A DNA stretch of 64,000 nucleotides, taken from the NCBI RefSeq assembly GCF_026745355.1, contig NC_079202.1:39039543-39103542 (forward strand), in the 5' to 3' direction. Below the pieces are notes generated by a model. That model searched no databases, was not told where the DNA came from, and was given only the letters and a program-made list of their open reading frames with translations. This DNA is from Beta vulgaris subsp. vulgaris (Eukaryota; Streptophyta; Magnoliopsida; Caryophyllales; Amaranthaceae). How positions within the stretch are numbered: position 1 is the stretch's first letter; every line of letters begins with the position of its first letter. Both the position numbers and the translations under genes were made by a program. Below, piece by piece: positions 23,809-36,439 of this stretch.

Positions 23809-25592
23809 ATGAACACTACGAGAGAAAGATTGGATGAAGGTTACTCAACTCAACGTCCACCGATGTTTAACGGTAAGCACTATTCATACTGGAAGAATCG
23901 TATGAAAATTTTCATTAAGGCTGAAAATTGTCAAGTTTGGAGAGTGATCGAGATTGGTGACATTGAAGTCACAGAGAAAAATGAAAAAGGCGAGACCATT
24001 CCCAAACCTCTCTCAAAATGTGATAAAGATGACTTCGATACGATGGAGATGAACAACTTAGCCAAGAAGGATCTCCACTGTGGTCTTGGTCTTCATGAAC
24101 ACAACATAATCATAGGATGCAAATCGGCCAAGTAATTGTGGGAGCTTATACAGGTTACGCACGAAGGAACAAGCGAAGTCAAAAGATCAAAAATAGATAT
24201 GCTCATGCACAAATATGAGTTATTTTAGATGAAGCCTAAGGAGTCAGTTCATGATATGCTCACTAGGTTCTCTAACATCATCAATGAGCTTGACTCTTTA
24301 GGGAAGGCTATTACTCCAGAGGAACAGGTTCGAAAAGTTCTACGGAGTCTCCCACAGGATGACAAATGGATGACGAAAGTCACAACTTTGCAAGAAACTA
24401 AAGATTTCACCACATTCAATGTTGAGCAACTTGCAGGTTCCTTGTTGACTCATGAGCTACACCTAGGAACTCATGAGGCTGATCCTAGTAGACCTAAAGC
24501 TTTAGCTCTCAAATTTGAAGAACAAGATGATTCAGAAACTGATGATGAGGAAGCAGCATTGATCGTGAAAAAGTTCAAGAAGTTCTTTAACAGAAATTAC
24601 AAAGGGAAGAACACGAGAAAGCCCACAAAGCTAAGCTGTCATAAGTGTGGAAATCCTGACCACTTTATAAAGGAATGTCCACTTTGGGAATATGACAAGG
24701 GTAAAGAAAAATACAAGGAGAAAGGAAAGGAACAACAAAAGCCTTTCTCAAAAGTAGAAATGAGAAGGACCATAGTTGCTGCATGGGGAGAATTTGACTC
24801 TGACGAGGAGCAGGAACAGCCTGAAAAGAAAGCAGCTCATTTATGTCTCATGGAAAAGACAGATGATGAAGAAGACTTGCCAAACAATAAGGTACGCATT
24901 AATGTATTGAAGAAGAGGTAGAAGAACTTTCAAAGAATCAACTTATAAAATTATTATTGGAAACTTTGGATGATTACAAGGCAATCTGCATTAGAGAGGA
25001 AACTATGGAGAATGCCTTGGAAGTCACCAAAGAACATTCTAATTGGTTTAAAACTCTGAATGCAAGTATTAAAGAAAAGTTCTTTAAAGTGTTTGATGAA
25101 AACCGACGTATCCAAGAAGGATTTGAAAAGGTTAAAAATGAAAACTACTTCTTGAGTATAGAGATGGCAAAATTGAAACTCTTTATTCATGAAGGAACCA
25201 GTTACCCTAAAAATACCAGAACCGATTTCGAAAAATTGAAATTTGAACACGATAAAGTTTTAAATCAAAATCTGGTACTTAAAGGGAAATTGGAACCTTC
25301 AAGAACAAAACTTCCTGATCCAGTAAGCTGGATACAAAAGTATAAAAATGAAGGAAGGAATGGACTAGGTTTCAATCATAAGAAGAAAAATAAAATGAAA
25401 AAATATGTTGATCTACCAAGCAGCCGAGTATGCTCTTACTGTGGGAACAGTGGTCACTTAGTGTCTCACTGTTCCTCCAGAGAAGAACATATTGAAATGA
25501 ACACTCGCTTAGTTAAGCAAGTGTGGAAAGTTAAAAGAAACTCAAGCCCGACAGAGGAACCCAAGTCAGACTGGGTTCCTACCACTGACTAA
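23809..25592 (+). pseudogene. SIRE gag and gag-pol linker with two zinc knuckles
   Basis: It starts at an ATG 66 bases after the LTR. The N-terminus has PPMFNGKHYSYWKNRM, the hallmark of SIRE/Copia gag. Stops at about 24135 and 24226 break the first third, then a long open stretch (24229-24921) runs through MKPKESVHDMLTRF to the CCHC knuckle CHKCGNPDHFIKEC (near 24637-24680) and an acidic tail. After a frameshift, a coiled-coil-like Lys/Glu-rich segment (24957-25300) leads to a second knuckle, CSYCGNSGHLVSHC (near 25432-25473), and SDWVPTTD. Two stops plus one frameshift inactivate it. Confidence 0.85.
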
Positions 25593-25599
25593 TTGTTCT

Positions 25600-27685
25600 T
25601 GATACAGGCTAAAGTGAGGGGGAACAACCTGTGGTACCTCGATAGCGGTTGTTCTAAGCACATGACTGGAGACAAATTGTGACATTTGGAGACAATCTTA
25701 CAGGTAACATTTTAGCTGTAGGTAAGGTTGGAAAATCTCAGTCACATTCCATAGATAATGTATTTTTGGTCGAGGGTTTAAAACACAATCTACTTAGCAT
25801 TTCTCAATTTTGTGACAAAGGGAACAATGTGAAGTTTACTGATGAGAGTTGTGTAGTAAGTGATGCAGGAACATGTACCAAGATTCTGGAAGGAACTAGG
25901 AAGGGAAACACTTATGTTGTTGACCTAAACCTGGTTCTTAGGAACAATCTAACTTGTTTAAGTGCTATCGACAATGAACCACTCCTTTGGCATAAAAGGT
26001 GTGGTCATGCAAGTATGACCTTACTCCACAAGCTAAGTGGTAAGGACTTAGTTGTTGGTCTTCCAACAATCAAGGTCTCAAACCATAAAGTTTGTGGACC
26101 ATGTGCAAAAGGAAAACAAGTTAGATCCTCTTTCAAACCAAAGAAGATGGTAAGCACACAAAGTCCACTTGAATTGATTCACATGGACTTATGTGGCCCT
26201 GTTCGCATCCAAAGCAGATCAGATAAGAGATATGTACTTGTTGTTATGATGATTTTTCAAGATACACTTGGGTTATTTCTTTTCATAACAAAGATGAAAC
26301 TTTTGATGAATTTGTAAATTTTGCTAAACGAATACAAAGAGTAAGTGGTTTTAAAATTAAACATTTGCGTTCTGACCATGTTAAGGAGTTTGAAAACTCC
26401 AAGTTTGATGAGTTTTACGGCAATGAAGGACTAGACCACAACTTCTCGGCTCCTAGCACCCCACAACAAAATGGCGTGGTGGAGAGGAAAAATCGTACTC
26501 TGGAGGACATGGAAAGAACAATGTTAATAGCCAGCAATCTTCCAAAGAACTTTTGGGCAAAGGCAGTAAACACTGCGTGGTATATCATCAATAGGGTCAT
26601 GCTGAGATATATTACCTTGAAGACCCCCTACGAGCTACTCAAAGGAAGAAAACCCAACATCTCATACTTTAGAGTGTTTGGTTGTATATGTTTGTACACA
26701 ACAATGGTAAAGACAATTTAGGAAAATTTGATGCTAGAAGTGATGAGGCAGTTTTTATAGGATATGATTTAAATAGTAAAGCATATAGAGTTTATAACAA
26801 AAGAACAATGTGTGTTGAGGAAAGTGTCCATATCATTTTTGATGAATCTAACTCTCTGCAGGAACCTTGTTATGAAAATGATTTTAAATTGGATTGACTC
26901 GTTCTGAAGAGTCAGTCAACTTTGATGAGGAACTAACACCTGCAGGTACTGACAAGAAGCATATTCCTGAAAATGAGATAACTGTTCCTAATCCTGTTCC
27001 TCAGGAGGAACAAGTAGATGAACGAACACAGGCAGAAAAAATTCATCCAGAAAATGAAGCAACTGAAGAACCTCAAGTTGAAGCAGCAGAAACAAGGAGA
27101 TTTGAACCAAGACCCTGGAAACACCAGAAATCCCATCCTTTGGACTTGATCGTAAGTGATATTGAGAAGGGAACTCAGACAAGATCCCAACTTAAGCCTT
27201 TCTGTCTATGACAGAACCTCGAAATCACAATGATGCCCTACTAGAGTCTGATTGGATCAACGTCATGCAAGAGGAACTGAATGAGTTCCAGAGGAACAAG
27301 GTCTGGCATCTTGAGACCAAGCCAAAAAACTAGAAGGTTATTGGGTTAAAATGGGTCTTCAGGAACAAGCTGGATGAGCATGGTACAATCATAAGGAACA
27401 AAGCCAGACTTGTGGCTAAAGGGTACAATCAACAAAAAGGTATTGATTTCGATAAAACCTTTGCTTCCGTTGCTAGAATAGAAGCTATAAGAATTTTGAT
27501 TGCCTTTGCTGCATTTATGGGTTTTAGGTTGTACCAAATGAACGTCAAATGTGCCTTTTTAAATGGGTATTTAATGGAAGAGGTCTATGTGGAACAACCT
27601 CCTGGATTTGAAAACCCTGATCTTCCGAACCATGTCTATAAGCTAGATAAAGCTTTTTATGGGCTGAAGCAAGCTCCTAGATCTT
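25600..27685 (+). pseudogene. SIRE protease, integrase and first part of reverse transcriptase
   Basis: The protease motif WYLDSGCSKHMTGD lies at about 25634-25675, just before a stop. Integrase follows: zinc-binding LWHKRCGHAS ... CGPCAKGK (25985-26115), core LELIHMDLCGP, a frameshift near 26245, then MRSDHVKEFEN, FSAPSTPQQNGVVERKNRTLE (26430-26500) and a hydrophobic core to 26721. Another frameshift precedes the C-terminal FIGYDLNSKAYRVYN. RT resumes at 27225 with [27 protein letters not shown] and YGLKQAPRS, where CACTA-1 is inserted (27685). Conserved residues are mostly intact, but at least three frameshifts and a stop near 27330 block translation. Confidence 0.88.
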
Positions 27686-28759
27686 CACTACAAGAAAATA
27701 GGTTTTGGGCGACGAATTTGAAACTCAAGGGCAACAAAACTGAATATTGTGGCCCATAATTGACAACAAGAGCGACGAGTTGAATTTGTTGCCCTACGGA
27801 ACACTAGTGTGCGACAAAAATGTTTTTTGTTGCCTAAATACATATTAGGGCGACGAACTAAATTTGCGTTGCCCATTACCTTAATAAGGCGACAAAATTA
27901 CATATTATGTTGCCCTTGTTTAGTGATGGGCCAGTTCAAATTAAAATTTCGTTACCCAAACCAAATAGAAAAACGCTAAAAAATTAAACTTGCTCCAAAA
28001 TTTTCCCACAAAAACACGTTCCTTCCACTCACCCCAGAGACTTTAACTGCTCACAACTATCAACTCTCAACTCACACTTCTCTTCGGTTCACGGTGGTTC
28101 AGCGGTGGATCTTCTTCAGTTTTTCCCGGTGATTTATGATTTCCGACAAGATATTGGACGTCTCTCAGGTGAGGACTTCAATTGTGATGGCCAATTAATT
28201 TTTTCATTGAATCAAATTGACATATCTCACGTTTTATGCTCTGCCCTAACCTTTTAAATTTTTGCAGGTGGTGATGTGGGTGGCTGTCGGAGATCAACGG
28301 TGAGGCTAGCGGCGATTTCGGCGGCAAGGTTGGTATCTTTTCTTGTTTTATCCTAAGTCACGAATCAACCCCTCTTCTTGTCAAGCAAAACAGTTCTTTA
28401 CCTTGAATTATTGTTATGAATTTGTCAATGTTTTATTGAATTACTTAGATTATTTGTTTCTCAATATTGGTACGAAATTTCTAGGTCTTCTACTTTCTTT
28501 CTCTTTCTCTCTTCTTCATCATCATTCTTTGTATTTTTCTGTTTCAAATTTGCTGTTTGATTTACTGTATTGTTACCAATTTTGAATTTTATTAATAATC
28601 ATGTAAAGGGACGGTTGTTCACAATAGTTATAAAGGGGGGATATTATAGTATGTAGACTCGTTGATATCATTTTTTTGGGTGCTAGGATTTAGTGCTTGA
28701 CCATTACTATTTCTATACATTATTAGAGTGTTTGAGGGCTAGTGCATTACACAACCTTG

Positions 28760-29790
28760 TGAAGCCCATAAAGGCAACTTTTCTGCCTTAGACAAGATCT
28801 TGTGCTTTTGAAAGTGAACTATTTTAGAGGTGGTTTGCGACAAATTCTTCCAAGAGATCAAAAATTCTCCAAAATAGATGGACCATCCTGTTAGAGACCT
28901 AGCACTGAAAGCACAGTCTGTTACAGGACATTGGACTTAGTGAGTTGGCCCCAAAACGAATTAGAAAGTTTGTTATGAAAGTTTGTTATGCCAATTAGAA
29001 AGTTGTTATGTTAGTTGGCAGTTAGTTACAAGCTGGTTGAGAATAACTGTATATAAGCAAATGTAATAAGCTGGGAACAATCTATGAATACAAAATTACA
29101 AATCTCAATCTCTATTCTCTCTCTCTATATCTCTAAATTCTGTCTTCTCTCTATCTTCTAAATTCTTCTGTTCTTTTATTCTTCTTCTCTTCTCTTCTGT
29201 CTTGTTTCTTATCTCTATACTCTTGTTCTTGATAGAAGGTTAGCTTGAGCTACCTTAACACAGTCCCTCTGATCACAAAAGCTTGTGATTCTAAGCTCTC
29301 CATTGGAGGGATAGAATAACCCCTAATCTTCTATGCCTTGTAGATATCTTACCACATGAATGACTGCATTTGAATATGAAATTCTGGGACAGCTCATAAG
29401 GTGGCTGAGTAGTTGAACTGAGTTGGAAATGTTAGGACTACTCAGATTCAAACATATGCTTCACGATCTTCTATGATGTCTCCTTCATCTGTGGAGAGCT
29501 TAATATGTTGAGGAAAAGGAGACTTACAGGGTGTACCGAGAGACTTGTAGGGTATGCAATTGATAAGACCAATGTCTTTTACAGTTTCTTTCACATACTT
29601 CCTCTTATTAACCATAGTGTCCTTATCACTTCTTGCTATTTCTTATCCTAGAAACATTCTCATTTTTTCCTAGATCTTTAGTAGTGAATTCATCACCCAG
29701 CTCTGCTATGCATGCACTGTCATTACCTGTAATCTTTCATTAAGATATCTGCAAGATAAAGAAAACACCATATCAGTAAATTAAGTAACT
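28760..29790 (-). pseudogene. Antisense Copia RT/RNase H fragment inside CACTA-1
   Basis: On the minus strand, 29560-29650 gives MVNKRKYVKETVKDIGL, equivalent to the QRKYVLDLL block of Copia RT. 29270-29330 gives the RNase H start ending FCDQRD. After the solo LTR, 28790-28910 continues with LTGWSIYFGEFLISWK, the RNase H phrase TGYCIFLGNSLISWK of Copia elements. Stops and shifts are numerous. The fragment is a transposed or captured piece without LTRs of its own that I can define. Confidence 0.65.
28919..29260. repeat. Solo LTR (342 bp) within the Copia fragment
   Basis: Begins TGTTACAGGACATTGG and ends CTACCTTAACA, with a perfect 5-bp duplication cagtc at 28914-28918 and 29261-29265. A TATA-like GTATATAAGC at about 29048-29057 is followed by CT-rich sequence and a polyadenylation-like AATAAG, consistent with a plus-strand LTR. 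The RNase H sequence on either side joins when it is removed. A solo LTR results from recombination between the two LTRs of a former complete element. Confidence 0.8.
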
Positions 29791-29799
29791 TCAAGATAC

Positions 29800-31140
29800 A
29801 TATAGTAGTATAGGTAGTAAAGATTTAATTTTCACTCAGGTTTCATATCACTGAAAGCCAGCAACAAATAAAGAAATCGACCTGGGGGAAGATGCATGAT
29901 TGTTGACTAAAGAATTAAAATAAGCTGCATGTTCTTAATATCTATCCAAGTTTATACCAAGCTAGAAGTCTGATTTTTAATTACTTGGAACATGTTGTGA
30001 GCTGAAATTAGGCCTACATAGTATTTGTGATTAGCATAGTATTTGTGATTCTTTGCCAAATTTCAATAGAAAGTCTGCTTCCAAACTTCAGAAAATCGTG
30101 TAAGTAACTAATTGCAGGGGAGTATATGTTTTCAATCTTTCATATTAGGAATGATGAAACCTCTATATATAAGAATTATTTACATCAACAAATGAATAAA
30201 AAGAATCATTATTTCCAAAGTGAATCATAAAAAAAGTCCATCAAGAATGGGAGAAGATGAAGGTGTTCTGGTACAATTGCTATGAATCTGTTGCATGGAA
30301 TCATATGCATCTTCACCTTCATTTCATCTCATATATTATATAGAACCATATTATATAGAAACATATAATGTGGTAGGTTGACTATTCATGTCGCAAATAG
30401 AGCAATCAGGATAGGAATACTCTGAGGTAGATATAAAAGGTATTGAGTAAGAAGTTATCATTTGTGTATTTTTTTATAATAGTGTGATGTGGAGCTTTCT
30501 GGTTTCATGGGTTAGGATGCAGGGATCTGAGTCAAATGTTGGCTCTGATATGGGACACCATGATCTCTATAGGACAAATGTCTTGATGTCAGTTCTTGGC
30601 AGCAGCTATTGCGGTGGTATTCATGTTCTCTTTTTTATTAAACATGTGAAAGATGTTCAAGTAGTTTCATTTCTACAATATCATTGAATAGCATGGCATG
30701 GGATCAAGTGACTTGAATTGGTAATGTAAAGTTGACGATAAAAGCTTGCAGTGTAATTTAAATCGCAACTTTGACAATTCATTGTGTTTATATATAATAA
30801 CATTGTTTTTATCTATTACTTTTAAGGTCAATATATCAAAGTGGTGTATTTGTGATCAAAGCATGGTTTATAGTTGTTTTGATATGCTTCTAGTTTACAT
30901 TTCTTTGGTAAATTTCTCTAATGTACCCATGTGATACCTCCCTCCCCCTCCCAAAAACTACTAAATATCTCCCGTACCTTTCTAGTTTAGATCATGTGTT
31001 ATTCAATTTCTCTTTGTTGCATTTTGCTAGGTCTCACCATGTAGGCACGTATCGTTAATTTCTGCAATAGAAACCATTTATGAGTTATTTTCTTGATTGT
31101 TTACGTGTGTTAAGCACCAGGTGTCTTCCATGATTTTGGT
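29800..31140. other. CACTA-1 internal noncoding DNA
   Basis: AT-rich sequence with no recognisable protein or transposon end; probably intron or filler of the CACTA-1 gene. Confidence 0.4.
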
Positions 31141-31640
31141 TTCTTAGCAAACAATTATGGGAAGCTAATTCTAAAAAATTGCAAATTTCATGTGCTAGGC
31201 ATAAAAATAAGGATGGGACTACTTGCTGGGAACTGATTCCTGAAAAACATTATGAAGAACTGAAAAAACTTCATGAAACTCAGATTCTGGAGCATGGTGA
31301 GGATAATCTCAATGTGAAAGATGCTTACATTAAAGCTTTAAAATGTAATCTGGGTATGTGAGAGGACTTGGTCCTGGAGCTCGACCACCAAAAAAAGGTA
31401 GAAATGGAGAGAACAATGAATGATTGTCTAACCAAGTTGACACTCTTGCTGCATCAAACGAGGAACTTAGAGCATCAAATGAAAAGCTAAAAGCATCTAA
31501 TGAAGAGCTTAAAGCATCTAATGAAGAGTTCAAGGCATCCAATGAAGAGCTTAGAGCTGAATTTTCTAAATTGAACAAAGAAGCTATTGAACGTGAAAAG
31601 AAAATGAGAGAAGATATGCTAAAAATGTTTGAAGACATGA
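31140..31640 (+). pseudogene. CACTA-1 Transposase_24-like C-terminal fragment with heptad repeats
   Basis: 31179-31358 reads HKNKDGTTCWELIPEKHYEEL, the HTKKDG-type motif of plant Ptta/En/Spm proteins. A one-base frame change near 31355 leads into VRGLGPGARPPKKG, the VRGLG block of the same family. After a stop near 31411, a coiled coil begins with five tandem copies of a 7-residue unit (ASNEELR, ASNEKLK, ASNEELK, ASNEEFK, ASNEELR; 31447-31551), encoded by a 21-bp DNA repeat. The exon ends at GTATAAG near 31641. These proteins accompany CACTA transposases; their biochemical role is not established. Confidence 0.65.
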
Positions 31641-31719
31641 GGTATAAGTTTTTACCTTATTCATTATTATACTCGGTATTATTAATGTCGAAAATTTTCA
31701 TTGTTTAAATTATCTTCTT

Positions 31720-32150
31720 ATTTAGTTTCAAGCTAATTAAAGACCAAATATCTAGATTAGTTTTTACACAATGCACTGTCAAATTCTGGAGGATAGATAA
31801 TTTTTTTATTTTATTAGGAACAATGGTTCATGACTAATTATAACCTTTTTTTTATGGGTATCTAATTATAACTTTTTTTATTTTATCAGGAACAATAGGT
31901 CGGGACTATTTTCCGAAATTAGTAGAGGGGAGCTATGATAAGGCTTAGATTATGTGAATTTCTTCGTAGATTATGGGTACTACTAATTAGTTTTTTTTTT
32001 AGATTTACTTTGAATTATAAGTTACATTGAATGTCAAATTTGAAGATTATTTTGTTGTACTCCGATTATATACAATTTGTTATTCCAGGAATACATCTTC
32101 TATTATCTCATACTTTTGTTTTTAATAGGTTCATCTAATATATATGGACA
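31720..32150. other. CACTA-1 internal noncoding DNA before the subterminal repeats
   Basis: AT-rich, no gene seen. The phrase ATTTTATyAGGAACAAT occurs twice (about 31809 and 31883), a short direct repeat. Confidence 0.45.
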
Positions 32151-32712
32151 GGGAAAAAGCTTATAGATTACACGATAACAATCATTCATAGTCCATACCA
32201 ATTTGGGCAACAAAATAGAGTTCGTACATTGTCATTTTAATTTAGCGTGTGATTGAAAAATATGTACAACAATTCGTAGCCTAAAGTATTTTGGGCGACG
32301 AAACTGGTGTTGTCCAAGACATGATGTCATGTAAGACTACAGAATAATGGGCGACAAAAAACAGTAATTGTTGCACAAAGTTCAGTAATATTGGCGACGA
32401 AAAATAAGTAGTTGCCAAAAGTCAGTCAAGTATGGGCAACGACTTAACAAACTCGTTGCCTAACGGTCCTCATAAATGTGCAATGGATACGGACTCGTAG
32501 CACAAAAGACCATTATGGGCAACGAATGTAACTCGATGCCCAAGATGTGGTTTGTGCAACGGCCAAAATTTTCGACGCACAAAATACATTGGGCGTCGAG
32601 CCTAAGATGACGAAATTGGTGCGTAAAAATTTCGTTGCCCAAACCTTTATGCAACGAACTTGTCCCTGGGGGACGAATATTTTTGTTGCCCAAAACCTAT
32701 TTTCTAGTAGTG

Positions 32713-33762
32713 CTTGGTATGAAAGACTCTTAAAATTCTTGCTTTCACATGGTTTTGTAAGAGGTAAAGTTGATAGGACCCTGTTCTTTTGATCTAAAGG
32801 AACAAACATTCTAGTAGCACAGATTTATGTAGATGATATAATTTTTGGAGCCACTAACGAATCTCTTTGCAAGGAATTTTCTTATTTAATGAGTAGTGAA
32901 TTCGAGATGAGCATGATGGGTGAATTAAACGTCTTTCTTGGCTTGCAAATCAAGCAAAGTGAAAAAGGAACAATGATCCATCAACAAAAATATGTGAAGG
33001 AGTTACTGAAAAAATATGGGCTGGATCAAAACCAACCATACTCCAATAGGAACAGGAACAAGGTTAGATGAGGATCCAAGTGGTAAGTCCATAGATCAGA
33101 AACTATATAGAGGTATGATTGGATCCCTCCTTTACTTAACTGTAAGTAGACCTGATATTTCCTTTAGTGTTTGTTTATGTGTAAGATTCCAATCAAATCC
33201 AAAGGAATCACACTTGACAGCAGTCAAAAGAATCCTTAGGTATTTGAAAGAAAGTGATGATCTTTGTTTATTCTATCCTCGAAGTGACATCTTTGATCTA
33301 GTTAGCTACTCTGATGCTGACTATGCTGGAGACTTGGTAAATCGACAAAGTACTTCAGGTATTGCCCAGTTCCTAGGAACAAGCTTAGTTTCTTGAAGTT
33401 CAAAGAAACAAAACATTGTTTCACTTTCAACAGCTGAGGTCGAGTATGTAGCAGCAGCTGCTTGTTGTTCCCAAGTATTATGGATCAAACAGCAGGTACG
33501 CGACTTTGGCATAAAAGATAAATATGTCCCTATATTATGTGATAATACAAGTGCAATATGTATCAAGGATCCAGTACATCACTCTAGGGTCAAGCATATT
33601 CACATTCGTCATCATTTCTTAAAGGACAATGTAGAAAAAGGATTAGTCAAAGTTGATTTTTGTCCCACTGAAAATCAAATAGCTAATATCTTGACCAAAC
33701 CACTCTCTAGGGACAGGTTTGAAAAGATTCGCTTGGAACTAGGAATGATCAGAATTGTTTGA
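32713..33762 (+). pseudogene. SIRE reverse transcriptase (second part) and RNase H
   Basis: Resumes at WYERLLKFLLSHGFVRGK immediately after CACTA-1. A stop near 32791 precedes the catalytic strand IYVDDIIFGATNESL (32822-32865), which is intact. LNVFLGLQIKQSEKGTMI follows. A frameshift near 33045 leads to RGMIGSLLYLTVSRPDI and SYSDADYAGD (33305-33335), the first RNase H catalytic region. A stop at 33394 is followed by LSTAEVEYVAAA and the terminal FCPTENQIANILTKPLSRDRF, ending at the TGA near 33760. Key catalytic motifs survive, but three breaks prevent a full polyprotein. Confidence 0.88.
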
Positions 33763-34160
33763 ATGTACCATTGATATTAATTCCCTAAGAGTTATTTCTT
33801 ACTAAGTGTGCCCTGCAACTTTTATGAATAAATTCATACACCTAGGGTCAAGTATAAGGACTCATATTTATCTTTGAATATTACCCTTATTATCCGTGCA
33901 CATAATTTAATACGTAAGTAGAATGTACAGTTTGGACAAAATTTATCACAAGAAAGAGCAAATTTTTTTTTGTTCTTTTTCTTCTATATATCTTTTCTAT
34001 TTTCTCTTGTTTTTGTGTCTCTGAAATTCAATAATTATCTTTTCCAATTATCTCTCTTAAATTCTATGATTCAATGCTTCAACATGTGTTATTGCCCAAA
34101 ATACAAATTCAGTTAATCTAAGTTGAAAAGAGAAAATTCATTAAATTCACACGGAACACC
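33763..34160 (+). other. SIRE spacer between pol and the post-pol ORF
   Basis: No coding signal. T-rich tract near 33965-34010. Such spacers carry the splice acceptor for the post-pol ORF in SIRE elements, but no site can be fixed here. Confidence 0.4.
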
Positions 34161-35706
34161 ATGAACCGCTTCAAAAACCCAACACCCTTTTTATTCACTT
34201 TTCACACGGCTTCATCATTACTTTTTAAACCCAACCCATCACATTACTGCCACCGTTCACTTCATCTCTCCACACTCCCGGCCCTCAACTCTCTTCTTCA
34301 ATCTCTCTCCAAATTTCTCAACATGTCTTCCAAAAGCAAAAATTTCGGTGACCATGAGATCCTTCCGGTGGAAAAAACTTCATCATTGGCAGACATTAGT
34401 GATCAAGAATTCTCAAAATCAAAGGAAGACTCAATGGGTTCGAAAGCTGTATCTTCTGCTCACGAATCTCTCTCTCCAAAACATGAGGATGGAGAAAACG
34501 AAGTTGAGAGCGATCAAGAAAAGGAACTTCAAATTCCTACCAAGCGGGGTAAGAAAACCAAATCCTCTCAATTTCTTGTGGGTTTTTGCGTCGATCTTGC
34601 ATGGTGCAAAAAATCAAAATGGACAGATTTTTTGAACATTCTGAAATTTCAAAAATGGATGAAATTGGTTAGTTTAGATGAAGGGTTGCTTGAAAAAAGA
34701 AATGCGTGATTTTTGTTCTAGTTTTAATATAACTGAGGGTGTTTGTGTAAGTTTGGTAAATGGTCGTGTGGTAACCCTAACAGAGAAAAGACTAAGTGAT
34801 TGGTTTGAAGTACCATCTTAAGGGTACAAGGAATACATCAAGGGTCGGGCAAAATTAAATGTTAATGGAGCCTCAAATGAAAAAATTCTCACCTTCTTTA
34901 ATGGAAACCCTACTTCCCTGTCTCTTGATCAAAAAGATCTCTCCCCTTTTCATAAACTTTTATTCCAGTTTGTGTGGCGCTTTGTTTTACCCAGATCCTC
35001 CAAACGAACCCAAGCAAATCTAATGGACCTCTCCATTATGTATTGCCTAGCCAAAAACATCAAGATTAACTTTCCCTCCTTAATGATATCTCATCTTTCA
35101 TACTGCATTTCTCACAATACCAAAATTAGGTATGGTAATCTCATCACCACCATACTCAAACAGAGGAACGTCAAACTCTCTACCAGTCCCTCCTTTAACC
35201 TGAAACCTGAGAACTACTTAACCAAATAAACTTTGTCTAGACTTAGTTTAAGAATGTTAAATGGCAAACTGGACTTTGAAAGAGAGGAGACAACTGTGAA
35301 AGTTGAGACGGATTCTAAAAGGAAATTGTTTGAGGAAGGAGGTACTGCAAGATCTGTTAGGAAGAGCCAGAGACTTGCTGGTTCCAAGTCTCTCAAGGAG
35401 CAGGATCAGGGTGATGCTGTGCTGATTCATATGGACGCAGATCCACTTCCTTCTACTGCCGTAGATTTCCCTCTGCTTTCAACTACTAGGATTCATGGGA
35501 TGCTAAGGGGGTATTCAATAGTCTCTGACTCTACTACATTCTAGGAGCTGTACCATAGAAGCCACTGTATTTAACTTGGACTCTCAGCAGCAGCAGAGCT
35601 TAGCCGCTATCAAGCAAGCAGACACCGAGATCTGGAACAAGGTTGATGGTGTGGTCTCCAAGATCGACTTTGTGGTCACCAATCTCTTCAAACGCCCCAA
35701 GACCTA
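34161..35706 (+). pseudogene. SIRE post-pol ORF (env-like / putative plant transposon protein domain)
   Basis: Opens with 182 codons (34161-34709) containing an acidic Ser/Glu-rich stretch, a basic KRGKKTKSSQFL segment and a WTDFLNILKFQKWMKL-like block. Frames change near 34700 and 34960, after which 34972-35226 reads RSSKRTQANLMDLSIMYCLA and ILKQRNVKLSTSPSFNL. Another open part (35233-35541) gives ARSVRKSQRLAGSKSLKEQD. The tail ends FKRPKT and a stop at about 35706. This pattern matches the gene that SIRE elements carry after pol, called env-like although its function is unknown. No convincing transmembrane helix or fusion-like segment is seen. Frameshifts inactivate it. Confidence 0.6.
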
Positions 35707-36439
35707 ATTTCTTTCTTTAAACTATGGTTAACTGAACATTTTTTTTTTTGGGCTGTAATATCGGTTGAACAATTTTTTTTCTCTTCCTGTGTCCTTCTGT
35801 GACACATGCAGTACTCCCTTATCTACTATCTTCTTTTTGCTCTTGTGTTGTGCATTTCGCTCTTTTCTTGCCGTCCATATTGTTTGTTCCCGTCTTTCGT
35901 GTTTTGGTATGCCACTACAAGAAAAATCGCATATAGAGGCAAGGTAGATTTGCCTCTGAAACCAAAGATGTAGCCTCTAATTGTCTTTTGAAGCAAATTA
36001 GTGGTTGCCTCTAATAGTTCCGTCGCTAATTAATAGTTGCCTCTAAAAGTCTCTTTTTGAGGCAATATAACTGGTTGCCTCAAAAAGACTCGACATTTAG
36101 AGGCAATCATATATTCTTGCCTCAAAATATAATTAGAGGCAACCATATATGTTCTTGCCTCAAAATATAATTAGAGGCAACAATATATATTCTTGCATCA
36201 AAATATAATTAGAGGCAATATAAAACATTGCTTCTAAAAACCTACATATATTTAGGGGCAACCATATAATTTTGTCTCGCAATATAATTAGAGGCAATAT
36301 AATTGCTTCTAAAAACCACATATATTTAGGGACAATCATATGATTTTGCCTCGAGATATAATTAGAGGTAATATAAAAATATTTCTGGAAATTAATACAT
36401 TTAAGGACAACCACATAATTTTAATTCAATATAATTAGA

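Larger units (their letters stand above)
27686..32712. mobile_element. CACTA-1: CACTA (En/Spm) transposon, 5027 bp
   Basis: The left end is CACTACAAGAAAATAGG and the right end read inward CACTACTAGAAAATAGG, flanked by the 3-bp duplication ctt (27683-27685 and 32713-32715). Subterminal zones (27700-27960 and 32150-32700) are packed with GGGCGACGAA and TTGTTGCCC words in both orientations, the expected transposase-binding arrays. Removing the element restores the RT frame across APRS/WYE. The only coding trace on its own plus strand is a Transposase_24-type fragment at 31140-31640. A leader-like GC-rich stretch with a plausible intron lies at 28070-28330. No TNPD/TNP2-type transposase was seen, so it was probably moved in trans. 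Confidence 0.92.

Noticed and set aside
24954..25250. Minus-strand ORF rich in Phe
   Set aside because: Antisense shadow of the SIRE gag-pol linker.
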